A stretch of DNA of 33,948 nucleotides from Thiotrichaceae bacterium (GCA_015486375.1 WFRR01000127.1:1-33948); one strand, 5' to 3'; positions 26,201 to 33,948 are shown, counted from the stretch's first letter. Numbers and translations: made by a program. Notes: a model not told the origin generated them from the letters alone.

Positions 26201-27626
26201 CCATCATGATAAACAATTAGTCGCCTATATTATTCCTAATGAAACAGGCTCAAACGCTGATGCAACTCCAGTCATTGATGAAACAACAGTGGATGAAGCC
26301 ATTCAAACTTTAGATCCTGATGAGGTACTTCGTGATCCTGTGGCGCGATTACAATTTAAATTAAAGCAATATGGTCTACGTCCATCCGATCATGCATCGT
26401 CTAATATAGTGTTACCTGAGGTAAAATTGGAGAAAAATGACTATCTTAATCGGCAAAGCTTTCATCAGTTTTTAGACGCTCCGATTGATATTCAACAACT
26501 GAGTCAATGTTTAAGTTGTTTAACGCCCTACCCATTTGATGACGCGGCTTTGCCAAAATACCGTTACCCCTCCTCAGGGAATTTGTATGCAATTCAAAGT
26601 TATTTATATATTAAACCTGAACGCGTCAATGGTATTGCAGGTGGTTTTTATTACTACCATCCGCTCAAGCATAGCCTGCAATTACTCTCTGCTGAGCCTA
26701 TGATAGAACAGGAGTTATACGGTGGCGGCAATCAAATGGTCTTTGATCAAGCGGCGTTTAGTCTATTTTTAATCGTAGAATACAACGCCATTAAACCTCT
26801 CTACGGGGATTATTCGCGTGATTTATGCTTAGTTGAAGCGGGTTATATGAGCCAACTATTAATGAGCGAAGTCACCGAACAGGCACTCGGTTTATGTCCA
26901 ATTGGTGGGCTTTATTTTGATCCATTACGAGAAAAATTTGGTTTAAGTGACAGCCATGAATTATTGCATAGCTTTTTAGGTGGTGGTATTGCTACAGAGC
27001 AAACACAACAATTAGAACAAGCACCGAGTATAACTACCAGTACAGCTTCATCAGATGTTGCCGATGCCAAAGAAGAAAGCACAGAAGAACCGCTCAGTGA
27101 ATGTTTACAAGCTTATCTTCGTGACAAATTACCGCATTATATGGTGCCTCATTTATATGTCGAACTGGCTGAATTTCCACTCACTGCTAATGCTAAAATA
27201 GATAGAAAGGCGTTACCACACCCTGATTTAAGCAAACAATCAACAGAGTTTGTTCAACCGACTAATGAATTAGAACATCAACTGGCTGAATCAGTACAAA
27301 AATTATTTAAGCTGAAGTCGATTAGCCTGCATGATGATTTCTTTAATTTAGGAGCAGATTCACTCGATATGGTGCAATTATATAATGAAATTCAAACGAC
27401 ATTTCAACGAGAAATAAAAATGGCTGATATTTTTAGCCATACGACAATCTATAAGTTAGCTGAATTCCTCAGTAAAGCTCAAATAAAAGAAACAGCATCG
27501 CCAACTAACATGATTCCAAGTTCAGACCTTAACTCTGAACAGATTGATCAGCTTTCAGTCAATTTAGACAATTTAACGGAAGCTGAGATCGAGTTATTAC
27601 TCACACAACTCGATGTTGAAGTCTAA
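23295..27626 (+). CDS. NRPS: docking-Cy-A(Ox)-PCP, cysteine-activating thiazole module
   Basis: This 1443-residue protein starts with a TubC-type docking domain (about 1-55). A heterocyclisation domain follows, with D213-x4-D218-x2-S221 in place of HHxxxDG. The adenylation domain (core YTSGSTG near 680) has pocket residues D726, L727, Y730, N769, I799, S801, L825, I833 and W834, plus K1301. This is one residue from the classical cysteine code DLYNLSLIWK. An FMN-dependent oxidase domain (about 1010-1240, with RYPSSGN at 1090-1096) is inserted between the main part and the last A-domain motif, the arrangement found in EpoB. The carrier has S1356. Together these would condense, cyclise and oxidise cysteine to a thiazole. 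The C-terminal tail (LTEAEIELLL) resembles short linker helices. It overlaps the PKS gene by 4 bases. Confidence 0.95.
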   Translation: MKQIEILLAELKQYNITLWTENQVLRYRAPKGGLSISFREQIKAHKADLITFLSTQQASSEIENSTESLPQITPDPEAAFEPFPLSAIQQAYWLGRQSHLDLGNVATQVYQEWSVVDLDIERLNLAWQKVMARHAILRTIVKEDGQQQVLASVPDYQLSVHELPLLDADATAQALSNIRDEINGHIHQAGDWPLFDARITKLTDTTHLHFCMDMLIVDSWSIELVIKDWQTFYLDLDAQLPPLELTFRDYRVMDKHFEETSSTYQYAKAYWMERIDKLAPAPKLPLAKNLNEIETPQFTWTEKRLSAPLWKALKSKAAAHHLQPSALLVAVFAEALGRWSKTPHLTLNQTFFHRLPFHSQVNEVAGEFTSTLLVEVDNREAAPFIKRVKQVQAQAWKDLDQRYFSGVEVLREFNRRHKSSELMPVVFTNLLGVKAASNIVWGERVHQLAQTSQVYLDHIVREIDDELSLNWSAIEDLFPTDLLEDMFTSQYQLLERLATDDAAWTELYPLQLPKKQRLQRQQVNATETTAPDVLLHELFLQQAKRTPNHIAVISADKTLTYQQLYQQANQVAHWLRDQGVEPNQLVAVVIEKSWQQVVAVMGILMSGGAYLPIDPQLPHERQAYLLEQAKVRCVVTQQKWQAVLDWPIERCLIVTMLDDSISLPALNSVQSITDLAYVIYTSGSTGNPKGVMIDHRGAVNTLLDMNARFNITAKDRMLALSALNFDLSVYDIFGLLAVGGAMVIPSPDGRRDPSHWNALMQQHHVTLWNTVAALMQMLVEYQAGQGQNTTQTAALRLVIMSGDWIPVDLPDRIRTLYPSTEITSLGGATEASIWSIYYPITTVNPNWKSIPYGKPMDNQTFYVLNEQLEPCPIWLAGQLYIGGIGLALGYWQDKEKTDASFFIHPRTGERLYKTGDLGRYLADGNIEFLGREDFQVKIGGHRVELGEIETHLLKHKAVQKVIVAAVGETHHDKQLVAYIIPNETGSNADATPVIDETTVDEAIQTLDPDEVLRDPVARLQFKLKQYGLRPSDHASSNIVLPEVKLEKNDYLNRQSFHQFLDAPIDIQQLSQCLSCLTPYPFDDAALPKYRYPSSGNLYAIQSYLYIKPERVNGIAGGFYYYHPLKHSLQLLSAEPMIEQELYGGGNQMVFDQAAFSLFLIVEYNAIKPLYGDYSRDLCLVEAGYMSQLLMSEVTEQALGLCPIGGLYFDPLREKFGLSDSHELLHSFLGGGIATEQTQQLEQAPSITTSTASSDVADAKEESTEEPLSECLQAYLRDKLPHYMVPHLYVELAEFPLTANAKIDRKALPHPDLSKQSTEFVQPTNELEHQLAESVQKLFKLKSISLHDDFFNLGADSLDMVQLYNEIQTTFQREIKMADIFSHTTIYKLAEFLSKAQIKETASPTNMIPSSDLNSEQIDQLSVNLDNLTEAEIELLLTQLDVEV

Positions 27627-27732
27627 ATTATTCATAGTCTATCGATTTTAATAAATTGTTTTACGGCGTAATGGTAAATGATACGTAACACATCATTCCA
27701 TTGCTCTATTACCTAGGAAAAGAAACACTATA
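27627..27732. promoter_or_regulatory. Gap between NRPS genes with imperfect inverted repeat
   Basis: This is the only sizeable gap in the assembly-line operon (106 bases). AATGGTAAATGAT (27670-27682) and ATCATTCCATT (27692-27702) can pair with a two-base bulge and a 9-base loop. No T-run follows, so termination is not supported. TAGGAAAAG just before the ATG at 27733 is the ribosome site. Confidence 0.3.
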
Positions 27733-30543
27733 ATGAGTCAAAAATCATTGTCAGAAAAACGGGCTTTGCTCGCTAAACTATTAAAGCGACAAGCTTACGA
27801 TTATCCATTATCACATGGACAACAAGCACTTTGGTCTATTCACCAAAGCGTCCCTGATAGTTCAGCCTATACGATGGCTTGGCCTATTAAGCTACAAGGT
27901 GATCTAAAGATAACGGTACTACAACAAGCCTTGCAAGTACTCATCAATCGCCATGCAGCCTTACGCACCATCGTAAAGCTTGTGGATGGAGAACCGATAC
28001 AAACGGTGCAACCCACGGGGAGTTATCATTATCAAGAACATCAGATGCTAGGATGTTCGGAGCAAGAGCTGAATACAGCAGTTAAAAGGGTTTATGAAAA
28101 ACCTTTTGATTTAACTCAAGGGCCTGTTCTACGTGCTGATATTTTTCAGACTGCGCCTCAATTGAATATTCTCTTAATAACGATGCACCATGTCTTTGGT
28201 GATGCCAGCTCAATCACTTTATTAGCTAATGAGTTGCTAACACTTTACCAAGCTGAATTAAGTGGAGAAAAGGTGACACTACCTTTGTTGCCTAGCAGTT
28301 ACGCAGATTTTGTACGGGCTGAAACAGCCATGTTAAACAGTTCAAGTTGTGAGGATTTAGTTCAGTTTTGGCAACAACGATTAGGTGAAAAGACCCCTAT
28401 TCTCAAATTGCCCACTGATTATCCACGCCCTGCTGTGCAGACTTACAATGGTTCATCGTTTTCATTTTTGCTACCGACGCAGCTAACGCAACAATTTAAA
28501 CAGTTTGCTCAACAAAAAGCGGTTACCCCATTTGTATTGCTATTAACCGTTTTTCAAGTACTTCTTTACCGCTATACAGGACAGAAAGATATTTGGCTAG
28601 GTACACCTGCCTCAGTCGCACGTCGTGATCCCCAATTTGCTAACCTTTTGGGTTACTTAGCAAATACCGTTGTATTGCCAACAAAAATTGATGATCCTGC
28701 TCAGCTTACTTTTCAGGAAATTTTATCAGAAAATAAACAAAACCTTTTCGATGTTATTGAACATTCCGCTTATCCTTTTCTTTTACTGGTAAAAAATTTC
28801 CAAACTACACGTGATACAAGTTATTCACCCTTATTTCAAGCTACGCTTGATTACCAAGCCCATGTGTTACCTAAAACGGTGGGTGATTTGCTCGTTTCAC
28901 CGTTTGATTTTGCACAAATGGAAGGACAATTTGAGTTACGCTTTGGTTTCACGGAAGCAAATCCATTAAAGTATCGAATTTATTATAATACGGATTTATT
29001 CCGAGCTGAAACTATTGAACGTATGGCAGAACACTTTCAAGTGTTACTTGCTGCTATCGTTGATAATGCAGATTGTTCTATTGCCCAATTACCGATGTTA
29101 TCTAAAGGTGAAGTTCAACAACTTCAAATCTGGCGAGATACAACAGCAATGGATTATCTCGCAGATCTAAAAGATACGGCGATGACGAATTTATTCCAGC
29201 AACAGATTGCTACTAACAAGCCTCAATTTTATCTTTTAGATGCTAATTATCAGTTGGTACCCACAGGTGTATCAGGGCAGATTTGTATAGGTAACCTTTA
29301 TTTGAGTGATAATGATCTTAATCATCTCGGATTTACACCTGAACAATTTGTTGATGTTGAATTATTTGGAAAAATGGAGCAAATATTTCCAACGGGACAT
29401 TTTGCCAAATGGAGTATTGATGGCAATATTGAAGCTGTTGTTGAGGCACAGAAAGTCTCATCAAAATCAACAACACGGGAAACGCGCTATGTCTATCCAC
29501 GAGATGAAATAGAATTTCAACTTGTCCAGCTATGGGAAGAATTATTTGATATTTCTCCCATTAGTGTATTAGATGACTTTTTTGAAATTGGTGGTGATTC
29601 TTTACTCGGCATACGGCTTATCTTTAGTATTCAAAAAACATTTGGTGTTTCAATTCCGATGCAGGTATTGCTTGAATATAAAACGCCCGAAAAGCTGACA
29701 GGTCTTATACGTGAAGATTATGTTGCTCCAGCATGGTCTCCTCTGGTTTGTTTACAATCTGAGGGAGAGAAAAATCCTCTGTTTATGGTACATGCTTCTG
29801 GGGGATCAGCTTTTGATTTTCTTGAAATATCGAAGAGTATGGGAACTGAACGCCCATTTTATGCAATTCAGCCTAGAGGCACTGAAATGGGCGATGAATT
29901 TCATCCCTCTATTGAAGCAATGGCAACAGATTATGTGACGGCGATTCGTAGTGTGCAAGAGACAGGGCCTTATCTTTTAGGTGGGTGGTCGTTTGGTGCA
30001 TCAGTTGCATTTGAAATGATAAGAATTTTAGAACAAGCAGGTGAAACGGTATCCCTTTTAATTATGATTGATACGCCAGAACCAACGGCGGATGTTTGCA
30101 AAGAAAATGATTTTGACTTTTTAATGGATCGAATCCCTCATTTTTATGGAGCCAATTTAGAGGATTTAGACTTAGAACAATCTACCGAGAAAAAGGTAGA
30201 GTATTTACTTGAAGAGGTTAAGCTCACGGGTCTCTTCGCTCCAGATATTGATCAAGACTATGCTAAGCACTGGCTTAAAATGTATAAACATCATAATCAA
30301 TTGGTGGGTTTATATACACCTGAAGGAACAATTAACAGCAAAATTATTTTTATTAAACCGTCTGAAGAAATACCTTTTGATGAACAAATGGGTAATCCTA
30401 GTGTGGAATGGCAACCTTTTACACGCAACAAATATCTGGTTATTGATGGACCTGGAAATCACTTTAGTATGGTGTCACCGTTGAACACCGAACCTTTAGT
30501 TAATTTATTAAAAGACTGTATCAGAGAACACCATGATGATTAA
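27733..30543 (+). CDS. Terminal NRPS: C-truncated A-PCP-TE
   Basis: This is a 936-residue protein. The condensation domain (about 22-460) has H152-H153-x3-D157 followed by Ala instead of Gly; the catalytic second His is present. Between it and the carrier (S623, GGDSL), where about 500 residues of adenylation domain belong, only about 100 remain (478-575). They match just the middle core of an A domain: YLLDxxYQLVPTGVSGQ, then TGHFAKW and DGNIE, where TGDLARW is usual. The ATP loop and the final lysine region are gone, so it cannot activate an amino acid. The thioesterase (about 655-930) has S753 (GWSFGA), D780 and H910, all intact, so hydrolysis or cyclisation and release is expected. The carrier must be charged in trans, or the step skipped. 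The N-terminal helix (LSEKRALLAKLL) resembles NRPS linkers. Its end overlaps the next gene by 11 bases. Confidence 0.93.
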   Translation: MSQKSLSEKRALLAKLLKRQAYDYPLSHGQQALWSIHQSVPDSSAYTMAWPIKLQGDLKITVLQQALQVLINRHAALRTIVKLVDGEPIQTVQPTGSYHYQEHQMLGCSEQELNTAVKRVYEKPFDLTQGPVLRADIFQTAPQLNILLITMHHVFGDASSITLLANELLTLYQAELSGEKVTLPLLPSSYADFVRAETAMLNSSSCEDLVQFWQQRLGEKTPILKLPTDYPRPAVQTYNGSSFSFLLPTQLTQQFKQFAQQKAVTPFVLLLTVFQVLLYRYTGQKDIWLGTPASVARRDPQFANLLGYLANTVVLPTKIDDPAQLTFQEILSENKQNLFDVIEHSAYPFLLLVKNFQTTRDTSYSPLFQATLDYQAHVLPKTVGDLLVSPFDFAQMEGQFELRFGFTEANPLKYRIYYNTDLFRAETIERMAEHFQVLLAAIVDNADCSIAQLPMLSKGEVQQLQIWRDTTAMDYLADLKDTAMTNLFQQQIATNKPQFYLLDANYQLVPTGVSGQICIGNLYLSDNDLNHLGFTPEQFVDVELFGKMEQIFPTGHFAKWSIDGNIEAVVEAQKVSSKSTTRETRYVYPRDEIEFQLVQLWEELFDISPISVLDDFFEIGGDSLLGIRLIFSIQKTFGVSIPMQVLLEYKTPEKLTGLIREDYVAPAWSPLVCLQSEGEKNPLFMVHASGGSAFDFLEISKSMGTERPFYAIQPRGTEMGDEFHPSIEAMATDYVTAIRSVQETGPYLLGGWSFGASVAFEMIRILEQAGETVSLLIMIDTPEPTADVCKENDFDFLMDRIPHFYGANLEDLDLEQSTEKKVEYLLEEVKLTGLFAPDIDQDYAKHWLKMYKHHNQLVGLYTPEGTINSKIIFIKPSEEIPFDEQMGNPSVEWQPFTRNKYLVIDGPGNHFSMVSPLNTEPLVNLLKDCIREHHDD

Positions 30544-30976
30544 AAAACCCAATATTATGAATAATTTTGATCTGACATTTCACCATTTTGGTCTTGCAGT
30601 ACATGAACCTGAGCAAGCATTTTCCTTTTTGGAGGCTTTAGGCTATGAGAATGGGGAATCGATGTTTGATCCTTTACAAGGAGTGAATTTAGCCATGTCT
30701 TATCATGCTGAGATGCCTGCTGTGGAAGTGATATGGCCAGGCGCAAAACCTTCTCCTATTGATGGAATGCTTAAGCGTCGGGATAGTATGATTTATCACC
30801 TTTGCTACACATCCAGTAACCCTGATTTGTCCTTGACGAAAATACAAGAAGCTGGATTCGCTGTGCTAGCTGTGACTCAACCACAGGCGGCTATTTTATT
30901 TGGAGGGCGTGAGGTTTCTTTCCATATGGTTGCAGGATTTGGTCTGATTGAAATCATTTACCCCATCAACGAATAG
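30533..30976 (+). CDS. VOC-fold protein, methylmalonyl-CoA epimerase-like
   Basis: This is a 147-residue glyoxalase/bleomycin-resistance (VOC) fold with two beta-alpha-beta3 repeats. Likely metal ligands are H18 (HHFGLAV), a His near 89 (IYHLCY) and a Glu near 142 (LIEIIYP), in the same positions as in methylmalonyl-CoA epimerase. It overlaps the terminal NRPS by 11 bases and ends 13 bases before the FkbH-like gene. Such proteins often sit beside FkbH genes, where they may handle a carrier-bound hydroxy-acyl unit. Epimerase, isomerase or resistance roles cannot be separated by sequence. A later ATG (residue 9) could be the true start. Confidence 0.75.
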   Translation: MMIKKPNIMNNFDLTFHHFGLAVHEPEQAFSFLEALGYENGESMFDPLQGVNLAMSYHAEMPAVEVIWPGAKPSPIDGMLKRRDSMIYHLCYTSSNPDLSLTKIQEAGFAVLAVTQPQAAILFGGREVSFHMVAGFGLIEIIYPINE

Positions 30977-30989
30977 AAGATTTTCTCGT

Positions 30990-32891
30990 ATGCACTCTGA
31001 TTTATATACTCAACTGGCGTGGTTGCCACGCCCACCGAAAAACTTTAGCACTCTTTGCTCCACTATTCTTGATCCTTCTGAAGATCAAGGGTTGCGAATT
31101 CGTACCTTGGCGACTTATGGACTGGACGAAAATGCCTTGAATACCTTGGCTAAGGTTATAGAAAAAGCAAAAACTAAGCCGTTGTCTCTGACACCTTTTC
31201 GACTTGCTATTATCAGCAATTCCACCTCAGACTTTTTAACTCCTTCCTTAATTGCGACGGCAGCTCGACATGGATTCGTCCTTGAATGTATCAAGGCAGA
31301 TTTTGGCCAAACGGTTCAAGAAGCAATCAATCCTGAATCACCCATTAATCAGGCTCAACCCGATGCGGTTCTCATTGCGATTGATTATCGGGGTTTGCCT
31401 TTACAGACTAGCCCTGGCAACCAAGAAGCACATGATGCAACAGTCTCTGCGTGTTTGCAGTACTTAGAGGGAATTCGCGCGGGTTTTCACGCGAATAGCA
31501 ATGCATTTTGTATCATTCAGACCATTGCTCGTCCTGTGGAATTACTGACAGGTAGTTTTGAATGTGCCTTATCTGGCACCCTGCGTAGTTTAGTCAATGA
31601 CATTAATAGCGGTATCGCGGAAAGTATTATTAATACGGCGGATGTGCTATTGGATATTGCGGGTTTAGCTGAAACTGTCGGTTTGAATCAGTGGCATGAT
31701 CCTATTTTCTGGAATTTGGCAAAACTACCTTTTTCCAGCCATTTTCTTCCTCTTTATGCCGAGCATGTGTGCCGAACACTCGCCGCCCAGCGTGCTAAAA
31801 ACCGTCGTTGCCTGATTTTAGACTTAGACAATACCGTATGGGGCGGCATCATTGGCGATGATGGCTTGGAAGGCATTGTCATCGGTCAGGGTGATGCCAC
31901 AGGTGAGGCTCATTTAGATATTCAGCAAACTGCCCTTGCTCTACGTGATCGAGGCATCGTGCTGGCAGTATCTTCGAAGAATACGGATAAAATCGCACGC
32001 CAACCCTTCCGTGAACATCCCGATATGTTATTGAAAGAAAAACATTTCGCCGTTTTTCAAGCGAATTGGAATGACAAAGCGACAAACATAGCGGCGATTG
32101 CGAAAGAATTATCATTAGGGCTAGATGCAATGGTGTTCTTGGATGACAATCCAGCAGAACGTGATCTGGTACGGAAAATGTTGCCTCAGGTAGCCGTTCC
32201 AGAGTTGCCTGATAATCCAGCTTTATACAGCCGTTATTTGTTGGCAGGGGGCTATTTTGAAACAGTCGCTTTTTCAGCAGAAGATAATAAGCGGGCTGAG
32301 TTTTACCAAGAAAATGCGCGTCGTATCGCGTTACAGCAACAAGTCGGGGATCTTGATGCCTACCTGAATTCTTTGGCAATGAAAGTGAATTTTCAACCCT
32401 TTGATGATACTGGAAGAGCAAGGATCACCCAACTCATTAATAAAACCAATCAATTTAATTTAACCACCAAGCGTCATACTGAGAACGAAGTAAAAGCCAT
32501 CCAATCTTCCTCCGATTGCTTTACGCTTCAGGTGCGTCTATCCGATGTATTTGGTGACAACGGCATGATTAGCGTTATTAGCTGTCGTAGCCTTGATAGT
32601 GATAGTTGGCATATTGAGACTTGGTTGATGAGTTGTCGTGTCTTAGGTCGTAATGTTGAAAAAGCCGTATTCCAAGAAATTATAAATCAGGCTCGTCATC
32701 AAGGTATAAGTCAGCTCCTTGGCACTTATCACCCAACTGAACGTAATCAACTCGTAAAAGATCATTACGCAAACTTAGGTTTTGAAAACCTCGGTGATGA
32801 AGCGGATGGTACAACCCATTGGCTATTTGATGTCGCTTTGTACCAAGAAGAAATACTCCCTATGACCGTATCACCATCAATCCTTCCTTAA
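30990..32891 (+). CDS. FkbH-like HAD enzyme (glyceryl-carrier loading) with N-terminal extension
   Basis: This protein of about 633 residues has a central HAD domain with nucleophile D278 and D280 (LDLDNTVWGG). FLDDNPAERDLV lies downstream, and a C-terminal GNAT-like half carries the ALGRN-like variant VLGRNVEKAVF. FkbH enzymes take 1,3-bisphosphoglycerate and place a glyceryl unit, dephosphorylated, on a carrier protein. The N-terminal 240 residues (IISNSTSD near the start) match the extra domain of longer FkbH forms. The methoxymalonate partners (acyl-CoA dehydrogenases, O-methyltransferase) are absent, so a glyceryl or lactyl-type unit is more likely than methoxymalonyl. I chose ATG 30990 over an upstream TTG at 30948 that would overlap the VOC gene. 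Base composition is higher here (30 G or C in 31801-31860). Confidence 0.88.
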   Translation: MHSDLYTQLAWLPRPPKNFSTLCSTILDPSEDQGLRIRTLATYGLDENALNTLAKVIEKAKTKPLSLTPFRLAIISNSTSDFLTPSLIATAARHGFVLECIKADFGQTVQEAINPESPINQAQPDAVLIAIDYRGLPLQTSPGNQEAHDATVSACLQYLEGIRAGFHANSNAFCIIQTIARPVELLTGSFECALSGTLRSLVNDINSGIAESIINTADVLLDIAGLAETVGLNQWHDPIFWNLAKLPFSSHFLPLYAEHVCRTLAAQRAKNRRCLILDLDNTVWGGIIGDDGLEGIVIGQGDATGEAHLDIQQTALALRDRGIVLAVSSKNTDKIARQPFREHPDMLLKEKHFAVFQANWNDKATNIAAIAKELSLGLDAMVFLDDNPAERDLVRKMLPQVAVPELPDNPALYSRYLLAGGYFETVAFSAEDNKRAEFYQENARRIALQQQVGDLDAYLNSLAMKVNFQPFDDTGRARITQLINKTNQFNLTTKRHTENEVKAIQSSSDCFTLQVRLSDVFGDNGMISVISCRSLDSDSWHIETWLMSCRVLGRNVEKAVFQEIINQARHQGISQLLGTYHPTERNQLVKDHYANLGFENLGDEADGTTHWLFDVALYQEEILPMTVSPSILP

Positions 32892-32935
32892 TTGAATTGA
32901 AGTAAGCAGAAATTGAGTAAACAGTAGATTTTAAA

Positions 32936-33865
32936 ATGAAAAAAACAGAGTATTCTATGAAAAAACAATCTGTCATTGCAGGAAAAGCAGTACGCTTTCA
33001 ACATAAAACACAGGAAGTACCATTTTATCATACCGAATTTGATGGTGATGTTTTTACGCTTGCGCTTTCTGAGGAAACAGCACCAACTTATTTAGGTGGG
33101 ACGTTTAAAACACGAAGTGATGATCTTTTCATCATGACGTATCCTAAATCAGGTACGCATTGGGTAAGCTATATTAGTGATCAAATTGCCAAAAAAGCAT
33201 CGCTGCAACGTTTGGAAAAAGACCTTTACATTGGAGGAATTCCTTTTTTAGATCGCACCCCACCTGCAGAATTAGCTAGCTTGTCCTCTCCAAGGGCCAT
33301 GTATAGTCATTTGCCTTATCGCTTTACCCCACATCATCCCACACAGCTATTAAAATATATTGTAGTGGCTCGAAATCCCAAAGATGTTGCAGTATCACAG
33401 TTTAATTTTTTAAAAAATATGAAAATGTTCGATTTTGAGGGAAGCTGGGATGATTTTCTTACGCTCTTTATGGATGGAAAAGGATTTGGCGGTTCATACT
33501 TTGATTGGGTGCTTCAATGGTGGGAGCATCAAAATAATGATAATGTACTATTTATCACTTATGAAGATTTAAAAAAAGATCTGGTAAAAGAAGTTGGTAT
33601 GATTAGTCATTTTTTAAATCATTCGCTTTCTTCTACAGAATTACAAGAAGTCGCTGCAGCTTGTACCTTTGAGGCAATGAAAAAAAATAAGATAGGGGCA
33701 ATTGAAAAAAATAAAGCTAAAACAATGAAAAAAGATCAATCCTTTTATCGTAAAGGTATTATTGGTGACTGGCAGAATTATTTTTCACCTGAGCAAACTA
33801 AGGCATTTGATGATTGGTGCGAGTTAAATCTAAAAGGAACAGGTTTACATTTCGAATTTAGTTGA
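32936..33865 (+). CDS. PAPS-dependent sulfotransferase (cytosolic SULT-like)
   Basis: This is a 309-residue sulfotransferase of the PF00685 type. The 5'-phosphosulfate loop T68-YPKSGTHW includes K71. The catalytic base is H125 in YSHLP. The 3'-phosphate loop is VARNPKDVAVSQ, and R272-KG-x2-GDW closes the cofactor site. All are intact, so it should move sulfate from PAPS to a hydroxyl or amine of a small molecule in the cytoplasm. It lies 44 bases after the FkbH-like gene in the same direction, so the natural product or its free hydroxyl is the likely acceptor. ATG 32957 is an alternative start. PAPS synthesis genes are not in the window. Confidence 0.92.
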   Translation: MKKTEYSMKKQSVIAGKAVRFQHKTQEVPFYHTEFDGDVFTLALSEETAPTYLGGTFKTRSDDLFIMTYPKSGTHWVSYISDQIAKKASLQRLEKDLYIGGIPFLDRTPPAELASLSSPRAMYSHLPYRFTPHHPTQLLKYIVVARNPKDVAVSQFNFLKNMKMFDFEGSWDDFLTLFMDGKGFGGSYFDWVLQWWEHQNNDNVLFITYEDLKKDLVKEVGMISHFLNHSLSSTELQEVAAACTFEAMKKNKIGAIEKNKAKTMKKDQSFYRKGIIGDWQNYFSPEQTKAFDDWCELNLKGTGLHFEFS

Positions 33866-33948
33866 AATTTTTAAATTCACAAAAATAATTCTTTAAATAT
33901 AGGAAGCTGTAAAAGAACCTAGTTTTTCATATTGTCATTCTATTCTAA

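Noticed and set aside
30948-30989. TTG-initiated 14-residue extension of the FkbH-like protein
   Set aside because: It overlaps the end of the VOC gene by 29 bases and uses a rare start, while ATG 30990 follows the VOC stop closely.
31879-32421. 180-codon open frame on the - strand
   Set aside because: It lies wholly inside the FkbH-like gene, whose motifs are intact, and its translation shows no recognisable domain.

Overview
The window looks like a chromosomal segment of an AT-rich Gram-negative bacterium, most likely a gammaproteobacterium. The grounds are an outer-membrane-type lipoprotein signal, Shine-Dalgarno starts, sigma70-like promoter elements, and leucine and glutamine codons dominated by TTA and CAA. 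The species cannot be named from sequence alone. No rRNA, tRNA, CRISPR array or insertion sequence was recognised.

Region 1 (about 97-5410, + strand) is very AT-rich. It holds a coiled-coil protein built on three exact-length 45-residue repeats, a small single-pass membrane protein with a coiled coil, and an actin-like ATPase whose motifs and ends match the magnetosome filament protein MamK closely. These are followed by an Sfp-type phosphopantetheinyl transferase and a P1B-like P-type ATPase whose usual Cys-Pro-Cys ion motif reads Met-Pro-Leu. The membrane protein and the MamK-like gene are separated by one base. No other magnetosome gene is present, so this looks like a MamK-type filament system used for something else.

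Region 2 (5488-33865) is a hybrid PKS/NRPS biosynthetic cluster. On the - strand lie a type II thioesterase, a diaminobutyrate decarboxylase and a diaminobutyrate aminotransferase; the last two together would make 1,3-diaminopropane. A sulfatase-like lipoprotein follows on the + strand and ends at a good intrinsic terminator. A tight - strand trio (flavoprotein, acyl-AMP ligase, stand-alone carrier protein) is joined by zero-gap TAAATG junctions. From a strong promoter candidate at 15020-15047, the + strand carries the assembly line: PKS (C-PCP-KS-AT-DH-ER-KR-ACP), NRPS (docking-Cy-A[Ox]-PCP, cysteine code, hence thiazole) and a terminal NRPS (C-collapsed A-PCP-TE). A VOC-fold protein, an FkbH-like glyceryl-transferase/phosphatase and a PAPS sulfotransferase close the run.

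The inferred product is an acyl or aminoacyl chain extended by one fully reduced malonyl unit and a thiazole, then by one unit loaded in trans, released by the thioesterase and possibly sulfated. Two carrier domains have no functional adenylation partner, so in-trans loading by the stand-alone ligase, ACP or FkbH is likely. The cluster encodes both a sulfotransferase and an exported sulfatase-like protein, which raises the possibility of a protect-then-release scheme. However, the sulfatase active-site motif is abnormal (Ser-x-Val-x-Arg).
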